A DNA stretch of 64,000 nucleotides from JABFSA01 sp963827515. GTDB taxonomy: Bacteria; Acidobacteriota; Vicinamibacteria; Vicinamibacterales; UBA2999. Shown here piece after piece: positions 27,729-36,851 of the stretch. The notes beneath the pieces are model-generated. The model had not been told where the DNA came from, did no database searches, and saw nothing but the letters and a program-made list of their open reading frames with translations. The stretch is from positions 124,001 to 188,000 of the forward strand of contig CAWHBF010000028.1 of NCBI GenBank assembly GCA_963827515.1, given 5' to 3'. Position numbers and translations under genes: made by a program. Every line of letters starts with the position of its first letter. Within the stretch, counting starts at the first letter, position 1.

Positions 27729-29966
27729 ATGCAGCCATCCACGGGGCGCGCTAGGCGCCTCCTACCCTTTCGTCTTCTACTCGCCCTCGCACTGACGATC
27801 ACAAGTTCTTCCGCGTTCGGACAGGAGCGGCCCACGATCGGCGTCGCGTTCGGCGGCGGCAGCGCGCGCGGCATCGCGCACGTCGGCGTGATCCGCTGGT
27901 TCGAGGAACACCGCATTCCCATCGACGTGGCGGCCGGCACGAGCATGGGCGGCCTGATAGGCGGCTCCTTCGCCACCGGCATGGACGCCGACGCCATTCA
28001 GGCGATGTTGCAGGACATCGACTGGGATCAGATGTTCGGGTTCTCGAACTATGCGTTCAAGAACATCCGTCGCAAGGCCGACGCCCAAGCCTACCCGTCG
28101 CGCCTGGAGTTCGGCGTCAAAAGAGGCATCGTGCTCCCTCCCTCGCTGAACAGCGGCCATCAGGTGGACCTGCTCATCACGAGGATTACCGCGGCCTATT
28201 ACGCCGAACCCACGTTCGCGACACTGCCCACGCCCTTCAAGGTGGTGGCCGTGGACCTGCGCACGGCCGAAGCAGTCGTGCTGGACCGCGGATCGCTGGC
28301 GCGCGCGATGCGCGCCACGATGTCGCTCCCAGCCGTCTTCCCGCCCGTCGAAATCGACGGCCAGGTGCTGGTTGATGGCGGCGCGATGAACAACGTGCCT
28401 GCCGATGTCGTGCGGGCCATGGGGGCACGGACGGTGATCGCGATCAACGTGGGCGACCTGAACGACAAGGAGGACATCAACTATTCGATTCTCGGCCTCG
28501 CCGGCGCCACCATCGACGCGATGATGCGCGCCAATACCAAGAAGGCCCTCACCGCGGCGGATATCGTTCTGACTCTGCCGCTCGTGGACTTTGGTTCGCT
28601 CGACTGGCGCAGGAGTGACGCCCTCATCGAAGAAGGCTACAAGGCCGCCGAGGCGATGAGGGACGTCCTCCTTCCCCACGCGGTCAGCGAGGAGGAGTGG
28701 CGGGTATGGCAGGCACGTCGCACCGCGGCGCGCAAATCGATGCTGCCGCAGCCCACCTTCGTCACGCTCGACGGTGTCGGCACGGTCGACGAGCGGCGGA
28801 TCAACGAACTGCTGCTGAAGCACGTCGGCCGGCCGATCGACGTGCCCGTGCTCGAACGCGACCTCGAAGAGTTGTCCGGCCTCGACCGCTACGAGTCCAT
28901 CACGTGGCGTTTCACCACAAACGACACCGGCGCCGTCGGACTGGCCGTCAGCGCGATCGAGAAGCGCTACGCCCCGCCGTTCCTGATGCTCGGTCTCAAC
29001 CTCGAGAACACCACGTCAGACCAATTCCAACTCAGCCTTACGGGCCGCTACCTGCGATTCGACGTGCTCGGTTCCGGCTCGGAGCTGCGCCTCGACGCCA
29101 TCGTCGGCGCGGACCCGGGCCTGGCTGCCGCGCTCTACCAGCCGATCTGGCGCGCGCTGTTCGTCAGTCCCTACGCCGGCATCAGCAATCGCACGTTCAA
29201 CTTGATTGACGAGGAAGCGATCGTCGCCCGGTACAGCCGAACCGTCGCGAACGGTGGCGCGCAGATCGGCGTCAACCTCGGTCGCGACAGCGATCTGCGA
29301 CTGGGCGCAACGATCGGCCGGCTCGATGCGAGTGTCAAGATTGGTGATCCAGGTCTGCCGGCGGTGACCGGCAAGGAGACGCTGGGCCACCTCACATGGC
29401 GCCTGGACACGCAGGACAGCGCCATTGTTCCGTCGCGGGGCACCCGCGCGGAGGCAAGTTTCAGCTACGTCTTCGACGGCCCGGATATCACGGTGGATGA
29501 TGCCGACTTCACGACAACGCGCAGCAGCGTCGAGTTGTCGCAGCTGTCCGGAGAGGCCAACTGGTTCTGGCGGAAGGGCGAGCGCCACCGCCTGTTCGTG
29601 CTCGGCGGCGGCGGCACGTCCTTCGACAAACAACCACTCGCGGTGGATCAGTTTCCGATGGGAAGGCCGTTTCACCTGGGCGCCTACAACCTGGGCGAGG
29701 TGCGCGGCGATCACTACGCCATCGCCACGGCTGGCATCCTGCGGGAGCTGAGCCGGATGCCGGATTTCATCGGAGGCCCCATCTTCGCCGGTGCCTGGGT
29801 CGAAAACGGCGATGCCTTTGACGACTGGGACGACGCGACGTTGCGGAGTCAAGTGAGCGGCGGCCTCATCCTCGAGACGCTCGTGGGCCCGATGATCCTT
29901 GCGGGCAGCGCGGGATTCGACGGCCGGTGGCGAACCTACCTCGGCATCGGCCGGTTGTTCCGTTGA
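27729..29966 (+). CDS. Patatin-like phospholipase with outer-membrane barrel (PlpD type)
   Basis: 745 residues from ATG 27729. Signal peptide ending SAFGQ. The patatin domain (about 30-330) has the oxyanion loop GGGSARG, nucleophile elbow GTSMGG and the catalytic Asp in DGGAMNN, so a Ser-Asp dyad is complete. A POTRA-like segment follows (FVTLDGVGTVDERRINELLLKHVGRPID). The C-terminal half is a 16-strand-type barrel (Omp85/surface-antigen family) ending GRWRTYLGIGRLFR. This is the type Vd autotransporter architecture of Pseudomonas PlpD, in which the lipase is exported through its own barrel. The hydrolase gene begins 17 bases downstream, so the two are likely one transcript. Confidence 0.9.
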   Translation: MQPSTGRARRLLPFRLLLALALTITSSSAFGQERPTIGVAFGGGSARGIAHVGVIRWFEEHRIPIDVAAGTSMGGLIGGSFATGMDADAIQAMLQDIDWDQMFGFSNYAFKNIRRKADAQAYPSRLEFGVKRGIVLPPSLNSGHQVDLLITRITAAYYAEPTFATLPTPFKVVAVDLRTAEAVVLDRGSLARAMRATMSLPAVFPPVEIDGQVLVDGGAMNNVPADVVRAMGARTVIAINVGDLNDKEDINYSILGLAGATIDAMMRANTKKALTAADIVLTLPLVDFGSLDWRRSDALIEEGYKAAEAMRDVLLPHAVSEEEWRVWQARRTAARKSMLPQPTFVTLDGVGTVDERRINELLLKHVGRPIDVPVLERDLEELSGLDRYESITWRFTTNDTGAVGLAVSAIEKRYAPPFLMLGLNLENTTSDQFQLSLTGRYLRFDVLGSGSELRLDAIVGADPGLAAALYQPIWRALFVSPYAGISNRTFNLIDEEAIVARYSRTVANGGAQIGVNLGRDSDLRLGATIGRLDASVKIGDPGLPAVTGKETLGHLTWRLDTQDSAIVPSRGTRAEASFSYVFDGPDITVDDADFTTTRSSVELSQLSGEANWFWRKGERHRLFVLGGGGTSFDKQPLAVDQFPMGRPFHLGAYNLGEVRGDHYAIATAGILRELSRMPDFIGGPIFAGAWVENGDAFDDWDDATLRSQVSGGLILETLVGPMILAGSAGFDGRWRTYLGIGRLFR

Positions 29967-29982
29967 GTCGCCGCGCATCGCG

Positions 29983-31437
29983 ATGAGAGCGAAAAAGTGG
30001 TTGATTCGCGGACTGCTGGCGGTCCCGATTGCGCTCGGGGTACTGGCGCTGGGTGGAGCGGCAAATGCGGTGAGCAGCCTGCCAGACCTGCAGCCCTGGC
30101 ATCACCTCGTGTCGGATCTCGAACCGCGCGCCAGCGAGATCACGCCGAGCTTCACCCTCGAGGCGTACCTCGAACGCGAAGAGGCGGTCTTTCGCGAGAT
30201 GCGCGACCAGGTCGATGCGGTCGTGACCAAGGGCGCGAACCCGGTGGTACCCAACCGCTATGTCACGGCCAGCCGAAGCCATCCAGACAGACTCGGATCG
30301 CCGTGGAACCGCACGAGCCTACTGACGGTGCCCGCGCCGCGCGGCGGCGCACTGATGGTTCACGGGTTGACCGATTCACCGTACAGCATGCGTGCGCTGG
30401 CCGAGCGGATGCACGCCGCCGGCTATTACACACTCTCGCTGCGCATGCAGGGTCACGGCACCGTACCCGGGGGGCTCGTCAACGCGACATGGGAGGACTG
30501 GAGCGCGACGGTCCGCATGGGTGCGCGCCACGTGCGTCAGGCGATCGGTCCTGACCTCCCGCTGGTGCTCTTCGGCTATTCGAACGGCGGGGCGCTCGTG
30601 ACGAAGTACGCGTTGGACGCGCTCGACGACACCTCGTTGCCGCCGCCTTCGAAGCTGATTCTCCTCTCGCCCATGATCGGCGTGTCGCCGGCGGCGCGAC
30701 TGGCCGGGACGATCAGCCTGCTGGGTCCGATCGTCGAAAAGGCGCGCTGGATCGACGTGGTGCCCGAATACAACCCGTTCAAGTACAACTCGTTTCCGGC
30801 GAACGCTGGCGCACAAACATCGCGCCTGACCCGCGCAATCGCCAGCCAGCTCGCACAGGCCGCACGGGACGGCGTGCTCGATCGCATGCCCCCTGTGCTG
30901 GCGCTCCAGTCGGTGGTGGACACAACGGTGAGCACGCCCGCGGTCGCCCTGGAGTTGCTCGATCGTCTGCCGGCGGGCCGGAACGAACTGGTCCTGTTCG
31001 ATCTCAATCGCCAGGCGGGCATCGATGCGTTCACGAGGCCTGAGGCCGTCCTTCCGCTTCTGATAGGCGACAAACCCCGCCCGTACACCGTCACCCTCGT
31101 CACCAATACGGATGCGCAGACGCAGGAGGTCTCGGCCAAATCGGTAGCAGCCGGCGCCGCCGCGATAACGACAGAGCCGCTGGGACTGTCCTGGCCGGAC
31201 GCGATGTATTCGCTGTCACACATCGCTCTGCCGTTCCCGGCAGACGACCCGATTTATGGCGGCGCGGGCACGGGGCGGGAATCCGGAAGTATTTCGCTCG
31301 GCCGCCTCAGCCTGCGCGGGGAGAAAGGTGCGCTCATCATCCCCGCCGATGTGTTGATGCGCGTGACGTGGAACCCGTTCTTTCCCTATCTGGCGAGCCG
31401 CGTGGACCACTGGATTGCCACTGCCGCGCCGCACTGA
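29983..31437 (+). CDS. Alpha/beta hydrolase, membrane-anchored or secreted
   Basis: 484 residues from ATG 29983. An N-terminal hydrophobic segment (KWLIRGLLAVPIALGVLALGG) acts as signal or anchor. The hydrolase core has the HGLTDSPYSMRALAERM oxyanion region, the nucleophile elbow GYSNGG (Ser about residue 200) and SHIALPF near the C-terminus carrying a candidate catalytic His. It resembles the serine aminopeptidase S33/monoacylglycerol-lipase-like group; the substrate is unknown. Its position right after the patatin-barrel gene suggests linked lipid or ester hydrolysis at the envelope, which is inference. Confidence 0.8.
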   Translation: MRAKKWLIRGLLAVPIALGVLALGGAANAVSSLPDLQPWHHLVSDLEPRASEITPSFTLEAYLEREEAVFREMRDQVDAVVTKGANPVVPNRYVTASRSHPDRLGSPWNRTSLLTVPAPRGGALMVHGLTDSPYSMRALAERMHAAGYYTLSLRMQGHGTVPGGLVNATWEDWSATVRMGARHVRQAIGPDLPLVLFGYSNGGALVTKYALDALDDTSLPPPSKLILLSPMIGVSPAARLAGTISLLGPIVEKARWIDVVPEYNPFKYNSFPANAGAQTSRLTRAIASQLAQAARDGVLDRMPPVLALQSVVDTTVSTPAVALELLDRLPAGRNELVLFDLNRQAGIDAFTRPEAVLPLLIGDKPRPYTVTLVTNTDAQTQEVSAKSVAAGAAAITTEPLGLSWPDAMYSLSHIALPFPADDPIYGGAGTGRESGSISLGRLSLRGEKGALIIPADVLMRVTWNPFFPYLASRVDHWIATAAPH

Positions 31438-31465
31438 CACCGCCGCGTCCAGGGTTTCGTCTAAA

Positions 31466-31625
31466 TGTAGCGCGCAGGCTTTGGAGCGGTTTGCGTTTCG
31501 ACGTAGAGCGCACGCTTCAGCGTGCGCGTGTCCGCGGAGGCTAAAGCCTCCGCTCTACGCCGAATCAAAAAACTATCTAGCCTGCGTGAAGCGGCACGCG
31601 GGGCGGAAGCCCCCGCGCTACGCAG
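31466..31625. repeat. Palindromic intergenic repeat, copy 1 (best folded copy)
   Basis: After GAGCGGTTTGCGTTTCG the arm CGTAGAG (31502-31508) is followed by two perfect hairpins: GCGCACGCT-TC-AGCGTGCGC (31508-31527) and GCGGAGGCT-AA-AGCCTCCGC (31534-31553). The closing arm CTCTACG (31553-31559) comes next. Further palindromic sequence follows to 31625. It fills the gap between convergent genes and may also act as terminator. Confidence 0.8.
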
Positions 31626-33267
31626 ATGCCGATGGGCCGCCTGCATTCGGCGACGACGCCAATGGAACCCGCAAGGACACCACTGTGCCGGTCTGCTCCC
31701 GCCGCCGGACCACACATTCGCCACCCAGCCGGCGGGCACGCTCACCCATGCCGAAAAGCCCAAGCGCGCGGCCCCTGGGCACAGCGACGGACAGTCCAAT
31801 CCCGTCGTCGGCCACCTCGAGCACGAGCATCGTTCCTTCGAGGTAGAGGTCCACGGTGACCCGCGAAGCACCGGCGTGACGGCTGACGTTGCCCAGGGCC
31901 TCCTGGAAAATGCGGAACACCGCGGTCGCCAAGCTTGGATCCAGCTCCAAGTCGTGGAGCCGGGCGCGCAATTCGCAGGCGATCCCGGTCCGCGTCGTGA
32001 ACTCCCCCGCCTGCGACTCAATCGCCGCCTGCAACCCGAGGACGTCGAGGATGCCCGGGCGGAGTTCGGCCGAGATGCGTTCCACCGACAGAATGGTGGC
32101 GTCGGTGGTCTCCTTCATCCTCCTGAGCCGTTCGCCCACCGCCGCGTTGTCGGCGAGCCGCCTGGCCACCCAGGCGATGTGGAACTTCAGCACGGCCAGT
32201 TCCTGGCCCAGCTGGCCGTGGAGCTCTTGGGCGATACGGGTGCGCTCGTCCTCGCGCATCGCCTCGGTCCGTTCGGAGAGCGCTCGCAGCCGTTCGTCCA
32301 GCTGACGACGCTCGATGGCGATACCGGTTACGTGGGCGACCCGCGCCACCAGTTCGGTCGTCGTCGGGTCAGGGGGCCGCGGCTGCAGACAGTAGACCGC
32401 GCAGGCACCCAGAGGATGGCCATCGGCGGCCAGGATTGGATACGACCAGCAGGCGCGCAACCCATGGAAGCGAGCCATGTCGCGATACGGCTCCCATCGA
32501 GGATCGGTCTCGATATCGGCGATGAACACCGGCTCGCGTCGGAACAACGCGGTATCCGAGGAGCTGGCCGGGGACCCGAGAAAAATGCCGTGGACGGCTA
32601 GCTTGGACGGGTCCGGCAGAGACGGCGTGTTGTCATTCTTGATGCGGGTCCCGGAGTCCATCAACAGAATCGAGGTGATGGTCCCGGGCACCACCTCCTC
32701 GATGAGCCGGGCGAGCTCGGCCAGGATCTCGGGCAACGGCGCGCCGGCAGCGAGCATCTCCAACGCCCTCCGCTCACCCGCCTGCAGCCGCTGAGCGCGC
32801 TCGCGCGGATCGTCCGTAATGTCGTGGCAGGTGCCGATCACCGAAACAGGGCGGCCTTGCGCGTCGACCAGCACGTCACCGACGGTGTCGAGCTCGCGCA
32901 CCGAACCATCCGGCCGGACGATGCGTTCGCGGTGGGCAAACCGCCCACCTCGCTGCACCGCGGCGGACACGTCGCGCCGCACGCGTTCGCGATCGTCAGG
33001 ATGGACACGCGCGAGGAAGCCCTCGAGGCAAATCTCCACCTGGCGGGGTTCCAGTCCGTAGATACGGTACAACTCGTCCGACCATGTCACCTGACCCGTG
33101 GCCAGGTCCCAGTCCCAGCTGCCGATATGGGTGATCTGCTGGGCCGCATCGAGCTGACGTTGGAGCCGGAGTGCCAAGTCGGCGGGCACCAGGGCGCCCT
33201 GGCTGACTTCCTTCTCGGTGACCATCGGGACCTCACCGCGCGTGTGGGATTTTGCTGGGGCTGACAC
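31618..33267 (-). CDS. Cytoplasmic PAS-GAF NarX-type histidine kinase
   Basis: 549 residues, GTG start at 33267, one base after the stop of the response-regulator gene, so translation is likely coupled. No membrane segment. A PAS/PAC domain (about 40-155, from THIGSWDWDLATGQVTWS to GTCHDITD) precedes a GAF domain (about 170-330). The HisKA_3 phospho-acceptor helix is EDERTRIAQELHGQLGQELAVLKFHI, with the His in ELHGQ. The HATPase domain has N box FRIFQEALGNVSRHAGAS, G1 VADDGIGL and G2 GLFGMGERARRLGG. All kinase motifs are intact. The last few codons run into the intergenic repeat. Most likely partner: the LuxR-type regulator immediately upstream. Confidence 0.92.
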   Translation of the reverse strand: MSAPAKSHTRGEVPMVTEKEVSQGALVPADLALRLQRQLDAAQQITHIGSWDWDLATGQVTWSDELYRIYGLEPRQVEICLEGFLARVHPDDRERVRRDVSAAVQRGGRFAHRERIVRPDGSVRELDTVGDVLVDAQGRPVSVIGTCHDITDDPRERAQRLQAGERRALEMLAAGAPLPEILAELARLIEEVVPGTITSILLMDSGTRIKNDNTPSLPDPSKLAVHGIFLGSPASSSDTALFRREPVFIADIETDPRWEPYRDMARFHGLRACWSYPILAADGHPLGACAVYCLQPRPPDPTTTELVARVAHVTGIAIERRQLDERLRALSERTEAMREDERTRIAQELHGQLGQELAVLKFHIAWVARRLADNAAVGERLRRMKETTDATILSVERISAELRPGILDVLGLQAAIESQAGEFTTRTGIACELRARLHDLELDPSLATAVFRIFQEALGNVSRHAGASRVTVDLYLEGTMLVLEVADDGIGLSVAVPRGRALGLFGMGERARRLGGECVVRRREQTGTVVSLRVPLASSPNAGGPSASA

Positions 33268-33268
33268 G

Positions 33269-33910
33269 TCAGTCCACGATTAGTCGATGCTCGATCGCGT
33301 ACTTGACCAGTTCCGGCGTAGAGTCCACGCCGAGGACTTGCATCATTTGATACTTGTGCGTCTCGACCGTGCGGGCCGACAGGTTGAGGGTGTCCCCAAT
33401 CTCTTTCATGCGCCGCCCTTCCAAGATGAGGCGCAAGACATCGAGCTGTCGGGGTGTCAACTGAGGCTCGGGCTTATTGGGAGCAACCGCCATCCGCTCC
33501 ATGACTTCCCTTGTCAGCGCCGGGGTCAAGTACACCCGCCCGCCCAAGGCCTGCCGAATGGCGTTCAACAGCTCTTCCCCGGCTGAGTGTTTCAGCAGGA
33601 ATCCGGACGCTCCCGCGCGAAGGGCTCGTGTGGCCAGCTCTGAATCGTGGTGCATCGTGAGCACGATGACCTTGCTCTCGACCTGCTCGGCTTGCAGGCG
33701 GGTCAGCACCTCGATGCCGCTCAGCCCGGGCATCGACAGGTCGGTCACAATCACGTCCGGTCGAAGGCGCTTCGCCGCCTCCATGAGCTCAAGGCCATTT
33801 CCCACCGCACCGACCACGTTGAAGTCGTGCTCCTTCAGGAGACTGACAAGGCCCTCCTTGACAATCGCATGGTCGTCGGCCACCAGCACGCTGTATTGAC
33901 GCATAGGCAT
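33269..33910 (-). CDS. NarL/FixJ-type response regulator
   Basis: 213 residues. The receiver domain has the acidic pair VADDH, phospho-acceptor Asp in VIVTDLSMPG (about residue 57), Thr in VIVLTMHHD and Lys in GFLLKHS. The C-terminal LuxR helix-turn-helix has LTPRQLDVLRLILEGRRMKEIGDTLNLSARTVETHKYQMMQVLG. It is the only complete response regulator in the 12-kb kinase cluster, sitting between two histidine kinase genes in one minus-strand operon (kinase 36566-33930, regulator, kinase 33267-31618). It may therefore integrate several sensors. Confidence 0.95.
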   Translation of the reverse strand: MPMRQYSVLVADDHAIVKEGLVSLLKEHDFNVVGAVGNGLELMEAAKRLRPDVIVTDLSMPGLSGIEVLTRLQAEQVESKVIVLTMHHDSELATRALRAGASGFLLKHSAGEELLNAIRQALGGRVYLTPALTREVMERMAVAPNKPEPQLTPRQLDVLRLILEGRRMKEIGDTLNLSARTVETHKYQMMQVLGVDSTPELVKYAIEHRLIVD

Positions 33911-33929
33911 ACGTAGTCAGTATCAACTG

Positions 33930-36566
33930 TCAGGTTGATTGGTACCATCCAGGCACATCGCCGACCTCGGGCTCGTGCGAGCTCAATGGTAGGCGCACAC
34001 GCAGCTGTGTGCCCTTGTCACATTCTGTCACGAGGGTGAGAGTGCCCCCAGCGATTCTGACGCGCTCGCTGATATTGACGAGGCCGAGCCCTTTACCGCC
34101 TCTCCGCGTCTTGCCGAGGTCGAACCCCTGGCCGTCGTCTGTGACCGTGAGCTCGGCGCTGTCATCGGTACGGAGCACTCGGATCTCGGCGTGGCGGGCT
34201 TGCGCGTGTTTGACGACGTTGTGCAGCGCTTCCTGGGCGATTCGGTACAGGCAAAGAGCCGACCCCAGGTCGATCGACACGACGTCACCCTCGGCGCTGC
34301 AGGTTACGGTGATGGCGTGTTGGCGCGAGATGCCGGCGCAGTGCGTGGCCAGAGTACCCATCAGTCCGGCGTGCTTGAGCACGTCGGGATGCAAACCGTG
34401 TGACAGTCCTCGCACGCTGTCCGCAAGGGCGGCGACGCGCTGTTGGATCGACGCCATGCTGTCGTGCAGATCGACGTCGTATGACACCGCCCCCACTCGT
34501 CGCCTGAGACCGCTGAGCGTGATGGATAGCGCGGCGAGCTGCTGGCTCACGTCGTCGTGCAGGTCGCGTGCAATGCGTGCCCGCTCGGTGTCCTGCGCAG
34601 CGATGAGCGACCCGGCCAGGCGCTGAATCTCGGCGTAGCTCGCCTGCAGAGCGGTTTCGTTGTCGCGAATCCTCTCTTCCGCGCGCCTGCGTTCCGTGAT
34701 GTCCACCTTGGTTCCGACGAGGCGGTGCAGCGTGCCATCCACCCCTCTCACCGCCGATCCGCGGGAGAGGAACCACCTCGAGCTGCCATCCTTGTGAAGC
34801 ATCCGATGCTCGATTTCGTAAATGTCGGTATCGCCGTCGACGACGGCCTTCACCGCGGTTGCCGCCGCCGGCAAGTCTTCCGGGTGTACCCGTGATCCCC
34901 AGTCGTCGGGACGAGTGCTGATCTCCGCGTCTTCGAACCCCAGAAGAGATTTCAGCCCCGTGTCCACGAAGAGCTGGTTTGTCTCGAAGTTCCAGTCCCA
35001 GACGCCGACGGCGCCCGCGGCGCTCGCCATCGTGTAGCGCTGCTGACTTTCTCGGAGCGCATCCTCCGATGCCTTGCGATCGGTGATATCGAGACAGGAG
35101 CCGATGTAGCCGGCGAAACTGCCGTCCGATCCGTATCTGGGAACGCCCGTGTCGAGGAGCCATCGGTACACGCCGTCGGCTCGGCGGAGACGATACTCCA
35201 TTTGGAAGGGCTCGCGTGCATCGAATGCCGACACGTATGTCTGCCGGCATCTGTCCACATCCTCCGGGCAGACGCCTTCCAACCAGCCGTTGCCGAGCTC
35301 CTGCTCGAGGGTCCGGCCCGTGAACTCCAGCCATGGGCGATTGACGAAGTCGCACAGCTTGTCAGGACCGGCCCTCCAGATCAGGACCGGAGCGGTATCC
35401 GCCATGAGGCGGAAACGCTCTTCGCTCTCGCGCAAGGACCGCTCGACGCGCCTGCGGCGTGTTCGTTGGACGAGCAGCGCGCCAATGAGCACGCTCTGGA
35501 CCAGCACGAGCAGACCCCCGACCATGATCTGAGGTCGATACAGATCCCAGACGCCAGACTGCTTGTACAGGATCCTGCTGCCCACAGGCAGCAAGCTCTC
35601 GCCGATGCCCCAGCGCTGGAGTTGACGCCAGTCGAACGTGGGCACGGGCGTCGCGGATTCAATCGGAATGTCCTGCGCTCGGGCGCCATCGAGAGTCTGA
35701 CGCGCCATCTCTCCGAGGCGTACTCCTATCGCGCGTGTGACGAATACCACACCGCCCACAACGCCGGAACCGATGTCCGAGTCCGAAACGCCGTAGACCG
35801 GCACCGGCGAGGCCGTCGATACGAGTCGCGCGACCTCGGAAGAAAGCAAGCTCCTCCCGGGAACCTCCTGCGTGTACTGAACGTAGACAATGACGCTCCG
35901 TGGGGGAACCGCCGCCACGGCGGCGATCAGGCGCGGAAGCGATTCCTCGACGATGAAGGTGGTCGCCGCCGGCGAGATTTCTCCAATCGTCGATTGTACC
36001 AAGTGCTGCTGCGCGGCGTCGGGTGTCTGCATCACCACGAACGTCCGCTCGGTCGATGGGTGCAGTGCCAGCGCGAGTTGGAGAGTCTGGCGGTATACGC
36101 CGCTGACCACGATTCCAGTCAGTCCTGCACCGTCATGGCTGCTGTTCGGATCCACCGCCTTGGATCCAAAGAACACGATCGGTGCATCGGGAAACAGTTC
36201 TCCACGATAGCGGAGCATGAATTCCAGCGCGACGTCAGTCACTGCGATCACCACGTCGATTCGCCTGTCCCGATACTTCCGGTGCAGGTAATCGCGAAAC
36301 GCCAGTGACGCCTCTTCCCCTGGGAAACGGTCGGACTCCAGGTATTCGGCGTGGTAATCGATTGGTGCATCAGGGCGCGATCGGAGGCCCTCCCGAATGC
36401 CAGCATCGTGGACTTGATTCGCCGGATCGTCCTCGGAACTCCAAAACACGGCGAGCACCGTACCGGGCGAGCGCGGTTGAGCCCAGGCTGTCTGCCCTGC
36501 GCACACCAGCGTCAGACACGCGAGCGCGACGGTGACCAGCAGGCGCGGACGGGGTCGCCAAGCCAT
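33930..36566 (-). CDS. NarX-type histidine kinase with ABC-type periplasmic sensor and two PAS domains
   Basis: 878 residues from ATG 36566. Signal or anchor (MAWRPRPRLLVTVALACLTLV), then a periplasmic domain of the ABC_sub_bind type (about 35-330: VLAVFWSSEDDPANQVHD, IDVVIAVTDVALEFMLRYRGELFPDAPIVFFG, VPVYGVSDSDIGSGVVGGVV). A membrane helix (about 350-372) leads to two PAS/PAC units, the HisKA_3 helix DTERARIARDLHDDVSQQLAALSI, and an HATPase with LYRIAQEALHNVVKHAQA, TDDGQGFD and GLGLVNISERV. It should bind a small molecule in the periplasm. Its start codon overlaps the stop of a TonB-receptor remnant (TGATG). Confidence 0.92.
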   Translation of the reverse strand: MAWRPRPRLLVTVALACLTLVCAGQTAWAQPRSPGTVLAVFWSSEDDPANQVHDAGIREGLRSRPDAPIDYHAEYLESDRFPGEEASLAFRDYLHRKYRDRRIDVVIAVTDVALEFMLRYRGELFPDAPIVFFGSKAVDPNSSHDGAGLTGIVVSGVYRQTLQLALALHPSTERTFVVMQTPDAAQQHLVQSTIGEISPAATTFIVEESLPRLIAAVAAVPPRSVIVYVQYTQEVPGRSLLSSEVARLVSTASPVPVYGVSDSDIGSGVVGGVVFVTRAIGVRLGEMARQTLDGARAQDIPIESATPVPTFDWRQLQRWGIGESLLPVGSRILYKQSGVWDLYRPQIMVGGLLVLVQSVLIGALLVQRTRRRRVERSLRESEERFRLMADTAPVLIWRAGPDKLCDFVNRPWLEFTGRTLEQELGNGWLEGVCPEDVDRCRQTYVSAFDAREPFQMEYRLRRADGVYRWLLDTGVPRYGSDGSFAGYIGSCLDITDRKASEDALRESQQRYTMASAAGAVGVWDWNFETNQLFVDTGLKSLLGFEDAEISTRPDDWGSRVHPEDLPAAATAVKAVVDGDTDIYEIEHRMLHKDGSSRWFLSRGSAVRGVDGTLHRLVGTKVDITERRRAEERIRDNETALQASYAEIQRLAGSLIAAQDTERARIARDLHDDVSQQLAALSITLSGLRRRVGAVSYDVDLHDSMASIQQRVAALADSVRGLSHGLHPDVLKHAGLMGTLATHCAGISRQHAITVTCSAEGDVVSIDLGSALCLYRIAQEALHNVVKHAQARHAEIRVLRTDDSAELTVTDDGQGFDLGKTRRGGKGLGLVNISERVRIAGGTLTLVTECDKGTQLRVRLPLSSHEPEVGDVPGWYQST

Positions 36567-36680
36567 CAGAACGACAGCTTCGCCGCCAACTGAACCTGGC
36601 GGGAGGAACCCGCCTCGCCGATGGGCAGACGAGTCCTGGTGATCGTGACAAAGGTCGGGCTCAACGAGGGCTGCAATCGT
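36566..36680 (-). pseudogene. C-terminal relic of a TonB-dependent receptor
   Basis: On the minus strand, just before the kinase gene, a frame reads PTFVTITRTRLPIGEAGSSRQVQLAAKLSF and stops at 36566. The closing strand SSRQVQLAxKLxF is the typical last beta strand of TonB-dependent receptors in Acidobacteria-like genomes. Upstream of about 36680 the similarity ends and no further receptor sequence is seen. The stop TGA shares its A with the kinase ATG, so an intact receptor was probably once co-translated with the sensor kinase. Confidence 0.55.
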
Positions 36681-36804
36681 CCGCATAGAGGCATGTTTTC
36701 GTGCGCCACTATCCATCGCTCGAGCCATCTCTTGCAACGGAAACATGAGTCCGGCACCGACAGAGCAGGCTCGGCCGCCCAGCCTTTACTTGTTGACGCA
36801 ATTA

Positions 36805-36820
36805 TGGCATGTCAATTGCT
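36805..36820 (+). promoter_or_regulatory. Sigma-54 promoter for the MltF-like gene
   Basis: TGGCATGTCAATTGCT matches the -24/-12 consensus (TGGCAYG-N4-TTGCW) at every fixed position, with GG-N10-GC spacing. The predicted start is about 36831, which rules out the in-frame ATG at 36807 as start and supports TTG 36852. Confidence 0.65.
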
Positions 36821-36851
36821 GCTTTTTCTGACAAAGACAGGGGGAACCAGG

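Noticed and set aside
31484..31625. Long arginine/alanine-rich open frames over the palindromic repeats.
   Set aside because: They arise from the repeat's base composition, recur at each copy in different frames and match no protein.
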